Source: Bacteroidota bacterium (GTDB lineage: Bacteria; Bacteroidota; Bacteroidia; Chitinophagales; Chitinophagaceae). Taken from it: a DNA stretch of 64,000 bases. The notes under the pieces were generated by a model that saw only the letters and a program-made list of their open reading frames with translations, searched no databases and was not told where the DNA came from. Location: contig CANHGS010000001.1 in assembly GCA_947460595.1 (NCBI GenBank), positions 1-64,000 on the forward strand. Reading direction: 5' to 3'. A program made the translations under genes and the position numbers. Shown here one piece after another: positions 1-8,719 of the stretch. The number at the start of each line of letters is the position of its first letter. Position 1 is the stretch's first letter.

Positions 1-1370
1 TATTTTTCTGGATAACTCAAAGATTTATTGGCCAACCATCCATCGTTAAAATGGCTGATACATTTGGCGTTTTTCATATTTGCATCTGAAGTATATAATT
101 CAGAAGGATTGGCCACTTCTACCTTACTAAATACCAGTTGGTTATTGCGCAAATCAAAACTGCTGATGCCCGCACTAAAATCACTCAAAGCTTCTGCTTT
201 TTTACTTTTGATATTCATGCGGTACAAAGGTTGTCCGCCATTAGATTGTGCAGTAAAATACAACCACTGTTCATCGGCACTCCATACTAGTCCACCCTTG
301 TTGCGGTCAAAGGGTAGTATACTAATGTCTTTGGTTGAACCATTCAAAGGCATTACTGCCAATTGTGGAACGTCTACAAAACCAGTTAGTCCAAATTGAA
401 AAGCCAACCATTTTCCAGAGGGAGAAATTTTGGCGCTATTATAAATTTTACCTTTTTCTCCAAGCAACAATTGCAGATTGTTACCATCGGCGTTAGCCAA
501 ATAAATGGAACTTTCCAAAGACCTATCTGGGTGTTCGGTACTGTCAATATCTGCCACCAAAATCAGTTGTTTTCCATCTGGTGTATAGTCTGCAGCTTGA
601 TACCTATAAAAACCATGTGTTAGTGCCGTTACCTGAATACCATTGTTCACTGGTACGCTAAAAAAATGGTTGAAAGATAGTTCTGGTGAAGTAGTGCTCT
701 CTTCTTGAAAATTGAGCTTATTAATAACCTTGGCTTTTTTGTCATTGGCGTTTTGTTCTAGATAAGCGCGAACCTCTTCAAGGCTTCCGTCTGGATCAGC
801 TTTGGCAATACCCGTTTTGAACTGCTCGTTTGCTGGAAAACCCGGTTTTTCAAAAGGCCATTTTGGAATGGTTTTGCCAGGATTTATGTCAAGGTCTTTT
901 AATAAATCTTTTAGCGGAACGGAGGCTGAAAAAAGAATCTTGTTGCCATCGGGGCTCCATTTGGGATTGCCCGCCCCATATTTGTACTTGGTCAATTGTT
1001 GGGCTTCTCCTCCGTCTAAAGAGAGTAAAAAAATCTGTGGCTTTCCATCGGCCACGCGAACAAATGCCAACTGTTTACCATCGGGACTCCAAGCGGGTTG
1101 GCTGGCATTTTCCTTGGCTGTCAGAGCCTTAGGATTAGAATTGCCATCTGAAACAAAGATTTGATTGCTGTATTTGTATTCCCATTTCAGGTCTCCATCG
1201 GGTTCAATCTGATTGACTACAAAAGCTGATTTGCTTCCGTCTGGGCTCAAGCTCACCCCCAGGACCTGTTTAATTTGAAGCATATCGGTCACTTTAATGG
1301 GCTCTTTTCCTTTTTGGGCCATCAAATGTTGTGCAACTAGTAGGAATAATAAAAACGCAGTCTTTTTCAT
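1..1370 (-). CDS. S9 family peptidase, N-terminal propeller part (truncated by window edge)
   Basis: The frame is open from ATG at 1370 to the window edge, giving about 456 residues without a stop. The N-terminus is a signal peptide (MKKTAFLLFLLVAQHLMAQ), so the protein is exported. Repeated WSPDG-type motifs (WSPDGKQLAFV, KWSPDGNKILFS, YTPDGKQLILV) mark TolB/prolyl-oligopeptidase-like beta-propeller blades. Such a propeller normally precedes the alpha/beta-hydrolase catalytic domain of S9 (DPP-IV/acylaminoacyl peptidase) enzymes. That domain would lie beyond position 1 and is not visible, so peptidase activity is inferred from architecture. A TolB-like propeller protein without a catalytic domain is the alternative. 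Confidence 0.8.
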   Translation of the reverse strand, partial: MKKTAFLLFLLVAQHLMAQKGKEPIKVTDMLQIKQVLGVSLSPDGSKSAFVVNQIEPDGDLKWEYKYSNQIFVSDGNSNPKALTAKENASQPAWSPDGKQLAFVRVADGKPQIFLLSLDGGEAQQLTKYKYGAGNPKWSPDGNKILFSASVPLKDLLKDLDINPGKTIPKWPFEKPGFPANEQFKTGIAKADPDGSLEEVRAYLEQNANDKKAKVINKLNFQEESTTSPELSFNHFFSVPVNNGIQVTALTHGFYRYQAADYTPDGKQLILVADIDSTEHPDRSLESSIYLANADGNNLQLLLGEKGKIYNSAKISPSGKWLAFQFGLTGFVDVPQLAVMPLNGSTKDISILPFDRNKGGLVWSADEQWLYFTAQSNGGQPLYRMNIKSKKAEALSDFSAGISSFDLRNNQLVFSKVEVANPSELYTSDANMKNAKCISHFNDGWLANKSLSYPEK

Positions 1371-1452
1371 TTGTTTTATTTGAAAGTTCAAAATACAAAT
1401 TATTGGCCAAGACCCGTTGCTGGTTGTATTTTTGGGATCAAAATCAGTATTT

Positions 1453-1797
1453 ATGAGTGAAATGGTCAATGAATTCAACGATTATAGGCAGAAAATGAAT
1501 GAAGTAATCCTGAGTAAGGATAATTTAGTCATGAAACGCCTTTGGAACTTAGATACCAATACCTATGAAGCAGGTGCTTTGGACAAAAAAACCAAAGAAT
1601 TATTGGGGCTGGTATCCAGTATGGTTTTGCGTTGCGACGATTGCATCAAATACCATCTGGGAAAGAGTTTTGAGCTAGGCGTGACCACGGAAGAATTGTA
1701 CGAGGTTTTTGCTGTGGCCAATATTGTAGGTGGCACTATTGTGATACCTCATACCCGTAGGGCTGCCGAATATTGGGAAGAATTGATAAAAGGATAG
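1453..1797 (+). CDS. Carboxymuconolactone decarboxylase / AhpD-like protein
   Basis: This 114-residue all-helical protein has the AhpD-fold core. CDDC lies at residues 61-64 and a histidine four residues later (CxxCxxxH), the thiol redox or alkylhydroperoxidase signature. The C-terminal half (GVTTEELYEVFAVANIVGGTIVIPHTRRA) fits the carboxymuconolactone decarboxylase family. With its CxxC it is more likely a peroxidase-like or thiol protein than a decarboxylase. I chose ATG 1453 because a TTG-started extension to 1417 would begin upstream of a perfect TATTTTTG -7 element at 1427-1434. It is probably monocistronic, divergent from the S9 peptidase. The physiological substrate cannot be told from sequence. 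Confidence 0.85.
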   Translation: MSEMVNEFNDYRQKMNEVILSKDNLVMKRLWNLDTNTYEAGALDKKTKELLGLVSSMVLRCDDCIKYHLGKSFELGVTTEELYEVFAVANIVGGTIVIPHTRRAAEYWEELIKG

Positions 1798-1905
1798 GGA
1801 TTTTTACAGGACAACCCCATTTTTTGGTCCATTCCTAGGTTAGAATATCTTAACTTTAGCCCCATAATTTACATTCTTTTGAATTGTTGTATAAAAAATT
1901 AGTAC

Positions 1906-2943
1906 ATGAGTGAAACTGCAACAGCTGCTCCCATACTGACAGCTAAGGATTTTGCCACCGACCAAGAAGTGCGTTGGTGCCCAGGATGTGGCGATTATTC
2001 CATTTTAGCCCAGGTTCAAAAAGTAATGCCCACCATTGGTGTTGCTAAAGAAGATATTGTGATCATTAGCGGGATTGGTTGTAGTAGCCGTTTTCCCTAT
2101 TATATGAATGTTTACGGAATGCACAGCATACACGGAAGGGCTACTGCCATTGCCAGTGGATTAAAAGCTAGCCGTCCTGAATTGAGTGTATGGATTGTTT
2201 CCGGAGACGGTGATAGCATGAGTATTGGCGGCAACCATACCATTCATATGTTGCGTAGAAATTTAGACGTGAATTTGTTGGTTTTCAACAACCAGATTTA
2301 TGGTTTAACCAAGGGTCAATATTCCCCTACTTCTGAAACTAATAAAATTACTAAGTCAACTCCTTTTGGTTCAATTGACCATCCATTTAATCCTTTGGCC
2401 TTGGCCATGGGGGCTGATGCTACTTTCTTAGGTAGAAGTATGGATCGTGATCCTAAGCACTTGCAATACATGCTTACTCGTGCCAATGCACATAAAGGAA
2501 CTTCTTTCTTAGAAATCTATCAGAACTGTAACATCTTTAACGATGGGGCGTTTGAAATTTTCACAGAAAAAGGAACCAAACAAGACCAAGGTTTATACTT
2601 AGAACATGGCATGCCATTGGTTTACGGTGCCAATAAGCAATTTGGTATTAAGCTAGAAGGATTAAAACCCGTTGTGGTTGATTTGGCAGAAGGAGCTTCT
2701 ACTGATGATCTATGGATTCATGACGAGAAGGACTTTTACAAAGCACAAATCTTGGTGCGTATGTTTGATGATCCTAATCAAAGTGGAGAACATTTTCCTC
2801 GCCCATTTGGTGTGTTCTATCAAACTGAAAGAGCTTGTTATGAAGACCAAATGGCCATGCAAATTGAAGAGGTCATTACCACAAAAGGTAAGGGAGATTT
2901 GGACAAACTGATCCGCGGTAAGGAAGTTTGGGAAATTCAGTAA
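1906..2943 (+). CDS. korB: 2-oxoacid:ferredoxin oxidoreductase, beta subunit
   Basis: This is the thiamine-diphosphate-binding beta subunit of a 2-oxoacid (probably 2-oxoglutarate) ferredoxin oxidoreductase, 345 residues and of usual length. WCPGCGDYS (residues 24-32) supplies two of the cysteines expected in the family. GDGDSMSIGGNH (100-111), followed about 18 residues later by NNQIYGLTKGQYSPTS, is the TPP/Mg binding motif. The enzyme oxidatively decarboxylates a 2-oxoacid to the acyl-CoA and reduces ferredoxin. The alpha/gamma subunit that normally sits directly upstream is absent here; the upstream neighbour is the AhpD-like gene. A plausible promoter is TTTG 1823-1826, a 19-nt spacer and TATCTTAA at 1846. 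A strong terminator follows the gene. Substrate specificity is inferred. Confidence 0.9.
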   Translation: MSETATAAPILTAKDFATDQEVRWCPGCGDYSILAQVQKVMPTIGVAKEDIVIISGIGCSSRFPYYMNVYGMHSIHGRATAIASGLKASRPELSVWIVSGDGDSMSIGGNHTIHMLRRNLDVNLLVFNNQIYGLTKGQYSPTSETNKITKSTPFGSIDHPFNPLALAMGADATFLGRSMDRDPKHLQYMLTRANAHKGTSFLEIYQNCNIFNDGAFEIFTEKGTKQDQGLYLEHGMPLVYGANKQFGIKLEGLKPVVVDLAEGASTDDLWIHDEKDFYKAQILVRMFDDPNQSGEHFPRPFGVFYQTERACYEDQMAMQIEEVITTKGKGDLDKLIRGKEVWEIQ

Positions 2944-2960
2944 GCTTTTAATTGATATAG

Positions 2961-2991
2961 GAACCCTCGCAGTAGCGGGGGTTCTTTTTTT
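2961..2991 (+). terminator. Rho-independent terminator of korB
   Basis: The stem GAACCCTCGC/GCGGGGGTTC (10 bp, one G-T pair) has the loop AGTA and is followed by seven T. It lies 18 bp after the korB stop. Confidence 0.9.
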
Positions 2992-3031
2992 GCTACTAGC
3001 TTGATGGGCACTTAATATCTGAAGGGTATGC

Positions 3032-3685
3032 TTAAATAGTGACAATATCATTTCTAATGGCATATAGCACCAAGCCTATTCGCGTAGAAACTTGTAATTT
3101 TTGAAATAGGGTATCTCTATATCCATCAATGGTCCTTGGACTTAAATACATCTCGTCTGCAATTTGTTTGTAAGAAAGGTCACTGCAGATTCTTTTTAAA
3201 AACTCTATTTCTCTTTCTGTGATTTCTATTTTTTTTCTAAGCCCATCTTCATCCTCATCCATTTGATGGTTCATAGAATGAATAATATTGGAACACATAA
3301 TATCGTTCAGATAAATGCCTTTTTCTATCAGGCTATCAAGTGCCCTTTTTAATTCTATGGGTTCTGAATCTTTGAGAATATAACCTTTGGCGCCGCTCTT
3401 CAACATTTTAATAATAGCTTTTTCATCATTAAGCATACTCAATGCTAATACTTTTATGCTGGGGTAATGGGTATATAGCCATCTTGCTGTTTCATAGCCA
3501 TTCATCTCTGGCATGGTAATGTCTAGCAAAATAATGGAAGGTAAATTTTGAGGAGATAGCATTTTGGTTAACTCCTTACCGTTATTGGCTTCAAAAACAA
3601 TCTTGTATTCTTGAAAGCTATTTATGATCACCGCTAACCCCCTCCTGAATAGCAGATGATCATCCACTAAAGCTATTTTAATCAT
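3032..3685 (-). CDS. NarL/FixJ-family response regulator
   Basis: This 217-residue protein has a receiver domain (residues 1-120) with acidic pocket DD at 8-9, phospho-acceptor Asp55 (LLDITMPEMNG) and the conserved Lys in LKDSEP. It ends in a LuxR/GerE helix-turn-helix (about 150-212, ITEREIEFLKRICSDLSYKQIADEMYLSPRTIDGYR). It should bind DNA when phosphorylated by a histidine kinase. No kinase is adjacent, so it is an orphan whose partner must be elsewhere. It is transcribed toward korB, ending 41 bp past the korB terminator. Its targets cannot be read from the sequence. Confidence 0.9.
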   Translation of the reverse strand: MIKIALVDDHLLFRRGLAVIINSFQEYKIVFEANNGKELTKMLSPQNLPSIILLDITMPEMNGYETARWLYTHYPSIKVLALSMLNDEKAIIKMLKSGAKGYILKDSEPIELKRALDSLIEKGIYLNDIMCSNIIHSMNHQMDEDEDGLRKKIEITEREIEFLKRICSDLSYKQIADEMYLSPRTIDGYRDTLFQKLQVSTRIGLVLYAIRNDIVTI

Positions 3686-3851
3686 TGGAACAACATTAAA
3701 GTTGAAAATTCACAGGAATCAGTTCTTGGGAGGGTATTTTTTAGAATAGAGACCTGATAACTCTAATTTCTAACAAGTATTTTATATTTCCGCAGTTGTT
3801 TTAACTGAAAAATTACCGTTAAAACACCGTTTAAAATTCAGTGATTTTCAC

Positions 3852-3883
3852 TTTGTTAGATCAGAATACCCACACTATTTTTA
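3852..3883 (+). promoter_or_regulatory. Predicted Bacteroidetes-type promoter
   Basis: TTTG (3852-3855), a 20-nt spacer and TATTTTTA (3876-3883) match the TTTG/TAnnTTTG primary-sigma consensus with one mismatch. Both boxes and the spacing are identical to those of the asd leader promoter at 26566-26597. The predicted start is near 3888. Confidence 0.55.
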
Positions 3884-3888
3884 CTCTT

Positions 3889-3984
3889 GAAAACTGCAGT
3901 TGGCTATTACCAATACACCTTTCTAGGTAAACAGTTTCATTGGGGGTTACAAACCGAAAAGAGGTAGTTCGCTACCTCTTTTTT
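3889..3984 (+). ncRNA. Candidate structured small RNA or tsaC leader ending in a terminator
   Basis: This lies in the 346-bp gene-free interval between the NarL-type regulator and tsaC. Downstream of the promoter, GAAAACTG (3889-3896) can pair with CAGTTTC (3932-3938), enclosing TTACC/GGTAA (3907-3911/3926-3930). A G5 run (3942-3946) and a small GGTT-ACA-AACC hairpin follow. A perfect 10-bp terminator hairpin AAAGAGGTAG-TTCG-CTACCTCTTT with a T tail ends the element at 3984. There is no ATG inside. It ends 48 bp before tsaC and could be an independent small RNA or an attenuator. I do not recognise a known RNA family. The rest of the interval (3686-3850) is AT-rich and holds nothing I can name. 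Confidence 0.5.
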
Positions 3985-4031
3985 ATTGCCACTCAGGGAA
4001 TAGGTTTAACTTTAACTAAGAATTCAGAACC

Positions 4032-4640
4032 ATGTTGCTCCAAGTACACCCGGTTAATCCCAATCCCAGATACCTTAAGATGATTGTTGATTGTCTGAAA
4101 TCAGGTGGTATCATTATCTATCCTACTGATACCATCTATGGGTTGGGTTGTGATATTACCCAACACAAAGCCATTGAGCGGATTGCCAAAATTAAACAGA
4201 TTGACCCGTCCAAAGCACAATTGAGTTTTGTTTGTTATGATTTAAGTGACTTAAGCAAGTACACCAAGAGTATTAGTACACCCTTGTATAGAATGCTTAA
4301 AGAACATTTGCCAGGTGCTTACACTTTTATCCTTCCTGCTAGCAAAGAAGTTCCTAAGTTGCTTCAGAGTAAAAAAAGTACCATTGGGTTAAGAATCCCT
4401 GATAACCAGATAGCAAGAACCATTGTTCATGAATTGGGCCATCCACTTCTTTCTGCATCCTTACCAGGTGTTATGGTGGAGGAATACACGGATCCTGAAT
4501 TGATGTATGAAAATTTTAAAAATCAAGTGGATATTGTAGTTGACGGGGGCATTGGTGCGATGATTCCCTCTACGATTGTTGACTGTACCCAAGAGCCTTA
4601 CCAATTAATTAGAGAGGGGGCAGGTGTTTGGGAAGAATGA
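4032..4640 (+). CDS. tsaC: L-threonylcarbamoyladenylate synthase (YrdC/Sua5 family)
   Basis: This 202-residue YrdC-domain protein makes threonylcarbamoyl-AMP from threonine, bicarbonate and ATP. This is the first step of t6A modification at position 37 of ANN-decoding tRNAs. Diagnostic segments are YPTDTIYGLGCD (residues 31-42), the basic patch KIKQIDPSKAQLSF, LPGAYTFILPA, the substrate-pocket segment TIGLRIPDN, and STIVDC near the C-terminus. It lacks the extra C-terminal Sua5 domain, so it is the short TsaC form. It is preceded by a hairpin-terminated structured element and followed 53 bp later by the sensor kinase gene. Confidence 0.92.
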   Translation: MLLQVHPVNPNPRYLKMIVDCLKSGGIIIYPTDTIYGLGCDITQHKAIERIAKIKQIDPSKAQLSFVCYDLSDLSKYTKSISTPLYRMLKEHLPGAYTFILPASKEVPKLLQSKKSTIGLRIPDNQIARTIVHELGHPLLSASLPGVMVEEYTDPELMYENFKNQVDIVVDGGIGAMIPSTIVDCTQEPYQLIREGAGVWEE

Positions 4641-4693
4641 TTTTTATTGCTTCCGAATTTGCTATTTCCTAAATTCTAATTCAAACCAATTGT

Positions 4694-7600
4694 ATGTTCA
4701 TCCAATGCTATTCCTTAGATTTAAGGATGCTTTTTCGTGCAGTATGTTTCTGGTTAATATTCTCTTTGATCTTTGGCTATTATCAGGCCCAAGCACAGAC
4801 TCCTTCTCTTATACATTTTGATGTTGGGTCAGGTTTACCTAGTAATGAAGTATATGATTTAAAAATTGATAGCAAGGGTTTTCTTTGGGTAGGTACTTCT
4901 GAAGGATTGGTTAGATATGATGGTAATAGTTTTTTGTTGTTGAATAATCCTAAATCAAGGGGTAATGCAGTAACAGGAATTTTAGAAGATAATACTGGGG
5001 CTATGTGGTGCCATAATTTTAACGGTCAAATTTTTCATACCAGCCGTGATTCGGTGGTTAGATTCTTGTCATGGGAGCCCTTTTATAAAAATCAACTCAC
5101 CGAATTTACATTTGATCAACAGGGCAGATTGTTAGTTATTAATAACTTGAATCATATTTATAGGTTTAACCTTGCAAAGCATGCAGTGACCAAATTATTA
5201 GAAGCTAGTTCTATTAAGGAAGCTATTGCTACTATGCATGATGGATCTGTATTATTTAGTCAGGTTGATAAGGGATCTATTTCTGAGTTAAGAGAACAAA
5301 CTATTATCAAAGTTCCATTTTTGAATGAGTATGGTCAATCCCTAAAAGAGTTTAAAATTTTAAATCAGTTTAGGTTCTATACCTCTTTTAAAAAACAACA
5401 GACGCTTGCCATTCAAAGAAGAAATCCAACAGAGTTAAAACCCTATTTGTTTTCTTATCAAGGGCATTCGCTGCGGGTACATCCTGTTTCAGCTTGTTTG
5501 CAACAAAGAAGGTTGTTTCCGTTATCTGCTTTTGATGATGATGAAGGGAATCTCTTTATAGGAACAGAGAATGGCTTGATTTGGTTTAAACTCCAATCAG
5601 GTAAGTATGTTTTGATGAATCATTTTCTTAAATCTGAAGCCATCTCGGCTATATGCAAAGGAAGAGAGGGAGGGTACTGGATTGCAACTTTGAAAAATGG
5701 GGTCTATCAAATTCCCAATTTACAATTGTATGCTTCTAATGGTATTGAAATGGGCCTCAAAACAGAAGGGGTTACTCATCTGTCCATAGATAAAAAGCTA
5801 GGCACTATTTATGCGGCATCATTAGGTGGTGAATTATTTGAATATCGCCATCAATTTGCCAAACAAAAAATATTTCAACAACAATATGAAAGAAATATTC
5901 AAGCCATTGAATTTGATACTGCTACTAGTCAATTATACCTATCAAAACTTAGTACTGAAAAGCTGAATCCTCAAACTGGTCATTTCACAGAAGTCAAGTT
6001 TGCTGCCTCCGCAAAGGATTATTTGTTCCGAAAAGATGGCGTAATTTTTTATTCCGGTGGGTTGTTGATTGCCTCTTTTCCGGAAAAAAGGAAAGATCTT
6101 TTTGACAAAGTTGTCAAAGAGTTTCAATTAGACCCTACTATTATGTCTAAAGAAACGGGTGGGGGTTTTTATAATTTAAATTTATTTCAACAACGAAACA
6201 GGGGATTATGTTACCAAGAGAAAGAACATAGATTATGGGTTGGTTTTGTTGATGGATTACAATATCACCAAAATGATAAATGGGTAAAATTAAAAGACCC
6301 ACAAACGGGAGACCTAATAAGTGCGCACCACTTTACAGCATTGGCAGACGGAACTATTTGTATTGCTTCTGTTAACCAGGGTTTATACTTTTTCAACAAG
6401 GGAGCGTTTAAAAAGCATTTAACTATTAATGATGGGCTTATTAACAATAAAATCAAGGGACTCTGTTCTGATCAACAATATATTTGGATGCTGATGCCTA
6501 ATGGCATACAGGGGTATGAAATTGCTACTGGAAAATTGACAAAAATTGTAATTGCTATTGACCTTCCTAAACAGGAATTATTTGACCTAGAAATTTGGAA
6601 GGATACTGTTTACTTAGCTACTTCTAAAGGGATTCTTTTTTTTCCAAAATCAATCCAAACATCAAATCCTGTTAGACCTTATGCTTCTATTAGCAGTTTA
6701 ATGGTAGATGGGTTACAGTATGCGCAAACAGACAAACTGGACCTACCATCCTCCACTAGTAATATTACCATCAATCTATTGGGAGCGGCTTTAAAAAGTG
6801 GTGGAAATTTTCAATACCAATACCGTTTGTTGGGAACAGATAGTAGTTGGATTAGTTTAAAGGCTTCAGAGAACCAAGTGCGTTTTACCTCATTGCCTGC
6901 TGGAAAATACCAATTTGAATCAAGGGTGCTTAATGAAGACGGCGTAGTTAGTAATGCAACTGCTTCCATTCAATTTAAAATTGATGAATATTGGTTTAAA
7001 AAGTGGTGGATTATCCTCCTTTTATTATTAGGAGTAATTGGGTTGGGTATTTATTTTTTCATGTTGCGAATTAATGTCCTAGAAAAAAAGAACCAAGAAG
7101 AAAAAGAAAAACTGCGGTTTTTGGAGCAGATGCGTCACTCACAACTCAGTACCCTAAAAGCGCAGATGAACCCCCATTTTATGTTCAATGCACTCAATTC
7201 CATTCAAGAATTTATCTTGATGAATAATAAGCGGGAAGCCAATATGTATTTGGGCAAATTTGCTGACCTAATGCGTATTACGCTTGACCAAAGTAATAAA
7301 AATGCCATAACCTTAGAGGACGAACTAAAATCGCTACTGCTCTATTTAGAATTAGAGGCACTAAGGTTTGAAACCCATTTTCAATACAAAATTGAGGTAG
7401 ATGACTATATTTTCACCCCAGATATTCTTATTCCTGCCATGCTCATTCAACCTTATGTTGAAAATGCCATTAAGCATGGCTTATTGCACAAGCAAGGAGA
7501 AAAGCAGTTATTGCTCCATTTTAGACTGGAAAAAGAGGAAACCTTGGTTTGTATCATTACGGATAATGGCATTGGCAGAAAAAGATCAGCGGAGATTAAC

Positions 7601-7774
7601 CAGTTAAGGGCCAGAAAACATACCAGTTTTGCTACAGGGGCCACTTTAAGGCGTTTGGAACTGTTGAATTATGGAAATGAACAAAGGATTACGGTCAATT
7701 TTGAAGATTTAAAGGACGCTAGGGGGCAGGATTCGGGTACAAAAGTGCTATTATTCATTCCAATTGTGGTCTAA
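4694..7774 (+). CDS. Propeller-type sensor histidine kinase (LytS/YehU class)
   Basis: This 1026-residue membrane sensor begins with a signal peptide or anchor ending AQAQ near residue 36; an alternative start is Met12 at 4727. Residues 40 to about 660 carry repeated two-component-regulator propeller blades (SKGFLWVGTSEGLVRYDG, EGNLFIGTENGLIWF, GYWIATLKNGVYQI). A Y_Y_Y domain (about 690-765) and one transmembrane helix (771-792) follow. The cytoplasmic HisKA_7TM-less His_kinase domain carries MNPHFMFNALNSIQ, with His828 the likely phospho-acceptor, and the ATPase motif DNGIGRKRS. The partner is almost certainly the LytTR regulator 177 bp downstream. The stimulus is unknown. It has no DNA-binding AraC domain, so it is not a hybrid HTCS. 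Confidence 0.9.
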   Translation: MFIQCYSLDLRMLFRAVCFWLIFSLIFGYYQAQAQTPSLIHFDVGSGLPSNEVYDLKIDSKGFLWVGTSEGLVRYDGNSFLLLNNPKSRGNAVTGILEDNTGAMWCHNFNGQIFHTSRDSVVRFLSWEPFYKNQLTEFTFDQQGRLLVINNLNHIYRFNLAKHAVTKLLEASSIKEAIATMHDGSVLFSQVDKGSISELREQTIIKVPFLNEYGQSLKEFKILNQFRFYTSFKKQQTLAIQRRNPTELKPYLFSYQGHSLRVHPVSACLQQRRLFPLSAFDDDEGNLFIGTENGLIWFKLQSGKYVLMNHFLKSEAISAICKGREGGYWIATLKNGVYQIPNLQLYASNGIEMGLKTEGVTHLSIDKKLGTIYAASLGGELFEYRHQFAKQKIFQQQYERNIQAIEFDTATSQLYLSKLSTEKLNPQTGHFTEVKFAASAKDYLFRKDGVIFYSGGLLIASFPEKRKDLFDKVVKEFQLDPTIMSKETGGGFYNLNLFQQRNRGLCYQEKEHRLWVGFVDGLQYHQNDKWVKLKDPQTGDLISAHHFTALADGTICIASVNQGLYFFNKGAFKKHLTINDGLINNKIKGLCSDQQYIWMLMPNGIQGYEIATGKLTKIVIAIDLPKQELFDLEIWKDTVYLATSKGILFFPKSIQTSNPVRPYASISSLMVDGLQYAQTDKLDLPSSTSNITINLLGAALKSGGNFQYQYRLLGTDSSWISLKASENQVRFTSLPAGKYQFESRVLNEDGVVSNATASIQFKIDEYWFKKWWIILLLLLGVIGLGIYFFMLRINVLEKKNQEEKEKLRFLEQMRHSQLSTLKAQMNPHFMFNALNSIQEFILMNNKREANMYLGKFADLMRITLDQSNKNAITLEDELKSLLLYLELEALRFETHFQYKIEVDDYIFTPDILIPAMLIQPYVENAIKHGLLHKQGEKQLLLHFRLEKEETLVCIITDNGIGRKRSAEINQLRARKHTSFATGATLRRLELLNYGNEQRITVNFEDLKDARGQDSGTKVLLFIPIVV

Positions 7775-7854
7775 ATTACGGTTCACAAACTTGTAACGAC
7801 CTTTTACAAACTTTCCCTTTTTTGTGATCTAGCTTCTCCCTACTTTCAAGTCAG

Positions 7855-7912
7855 TTTCAATAACCGGGGGGGAAATTGAAATCCTAAAGCCTCTGAGCAA
7901 TCGGAGGCTTTA
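7855..7912 (+). other. Structured G7-loop hairpin plus second hairpin upstream of the LytTR regulator
   Basis: A 7-bp perfect stem TTTCAAT/ATTGAAA (7855-7861/7875-7881) displays a 13-nt loop with seven consecutive G. It is followed by a 9-bp hairpin TAAAGCCTC/GAGGCTTTA (7885-7893/7904-7912) with only a short T run. A weak promoter-like TACTTTCA lies at 7841-7848. It sits between the kinase gene and its regulator and ends 38 bp before the regulator ATG. It could be a 5' leader control element, a small RNA or a weak intercistronic terminator. Confidence 0.4.
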
Positions 7913-7950
7913 TAGTTACAAAGGAAGTTGCAAACCATATTTTTTGGAAA

Positions 7951-8706
7951 ATGTTGAAAGCAATAATAGTTGATGATGAGGCCAAGGCAAGGAGAATCTT
8001 AGAAAGTTTCTTGGTAGATTATTGCCCAGAGGTTCAAATTATGGCGCTTACAGAAGACATTCCAACTGCGGTTAAAGCCATCCAGAAATTTAAACCCGAT
8101 ATTGTATTCCTAGACATTGAAATGCCTGGTTATAATGGATTTCAGTTATTGGAATTCTTTGAAGAAATAGATTTTGAAATCATTTTTACCACGGCTTATA
8201 GTGAGTTTGCCTTAAAAGCCTTTCAGGTAAGTGCCATTGACTATCTGTTAAAACCTATTCAGATTGACCAACTAACTGCTGCGGTGCAGAAAGTAGAGAA
8301 GATTTATGGTAATTCACTCATTCGTGAACGATTACAAACCCTGCAAAGCAATCTAGAGGAATATATTATCAAAAAAATAGTTGTTCCATTGAGTGAGGGT
8401 AGCTTATTTGTAGAATTAAAAGACATACTCTATTTAAAAGCGGATGGTAGTTATTGCAATATGTTTTTTACAGACGGGAATAAGGTGTTAGTTAGCAAAA
8501 CCGTCAAAGACTTTGAAGACCAGCTAACCCCAGAGGAAGGTTTTTTTAGAATCCATAGATCCTACTTAATTAACAGTAGCTATGTAACCAATTTTGCTAC
8601 CGAATATTATGATGTTACATTGGTCAATGAGGTTACGCTCAATGTATCGCGTGACCGCAGGGTAGCATTCATGCAATACATGAAAAATAGGCCATTAGCA
8701 CTTTAA
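7951..8706 (+). CDS. LytTR-family response regulator
   Basis: This 251-residue regulator has a receiver domain (1-120) with DD at 8-9 and phospho-acceptor Asp55 (FLDIEMPGYNG), then a LytTR DNA-binding domain (about 138-250; PLSEGSLFVELKDILYLKADGSYCNMFF, FFRIHRSYLINSSYV). It is the expected output protein for the LytS-class kinase upstream, with which it shares orientation. The 176-bp gap holds the G7-loop structure, so the two genes may not be simply co-transcribed. LytTR proteins bind direct repeats; no such target was identified in this window. Confidence 0.92.
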   Translation: MLKAIIVDDEAKARRILESFLVDYCPEVQIMALTEDIPTAVKAIQKFKPDIVFLDIEMPGYNGFQLLEFFEEIDFEIIFTTAYSEFALKAFQVSAIDYLLKPIQIDQLTAAVQKVEKIYGNSLIRERLQTLQSNLEEYIIKKIVVPLSEGSLFVELKDILYLKADGSYCNMFFTDGNKVLVSKTVKDFEDQLTPEEGFFRIHRSYLINSSYVTNFATEYYDVTLVNEVTLNVSRDRRVAFMQYMKNRPLAL

Positions 8707-8719
8707 GTTATTATATTGG

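Noticed and set aside
1417..1452. N-terminal TTG extension of the AhpD-like protein
   Set aside because: It would start upstream of a perfect -7 box; ATG 1453 fits family length.
3887..3967. TTG-started 26-codon frame across the structured element before tsaC
   Set aside because: It needs a rare start, shows no amino-acid bias related to tsaC, and ends inside the terminator stem. Chance is the simpler explanation, unlike the asd leader.
4694..7774. Hybrid two-component system (HTCS) reading of the large sensor
   Set aside because: The protein ends after the kinase ATPase domain, with no receiver or AraC domain; the regulator is a separate LytTR gene.
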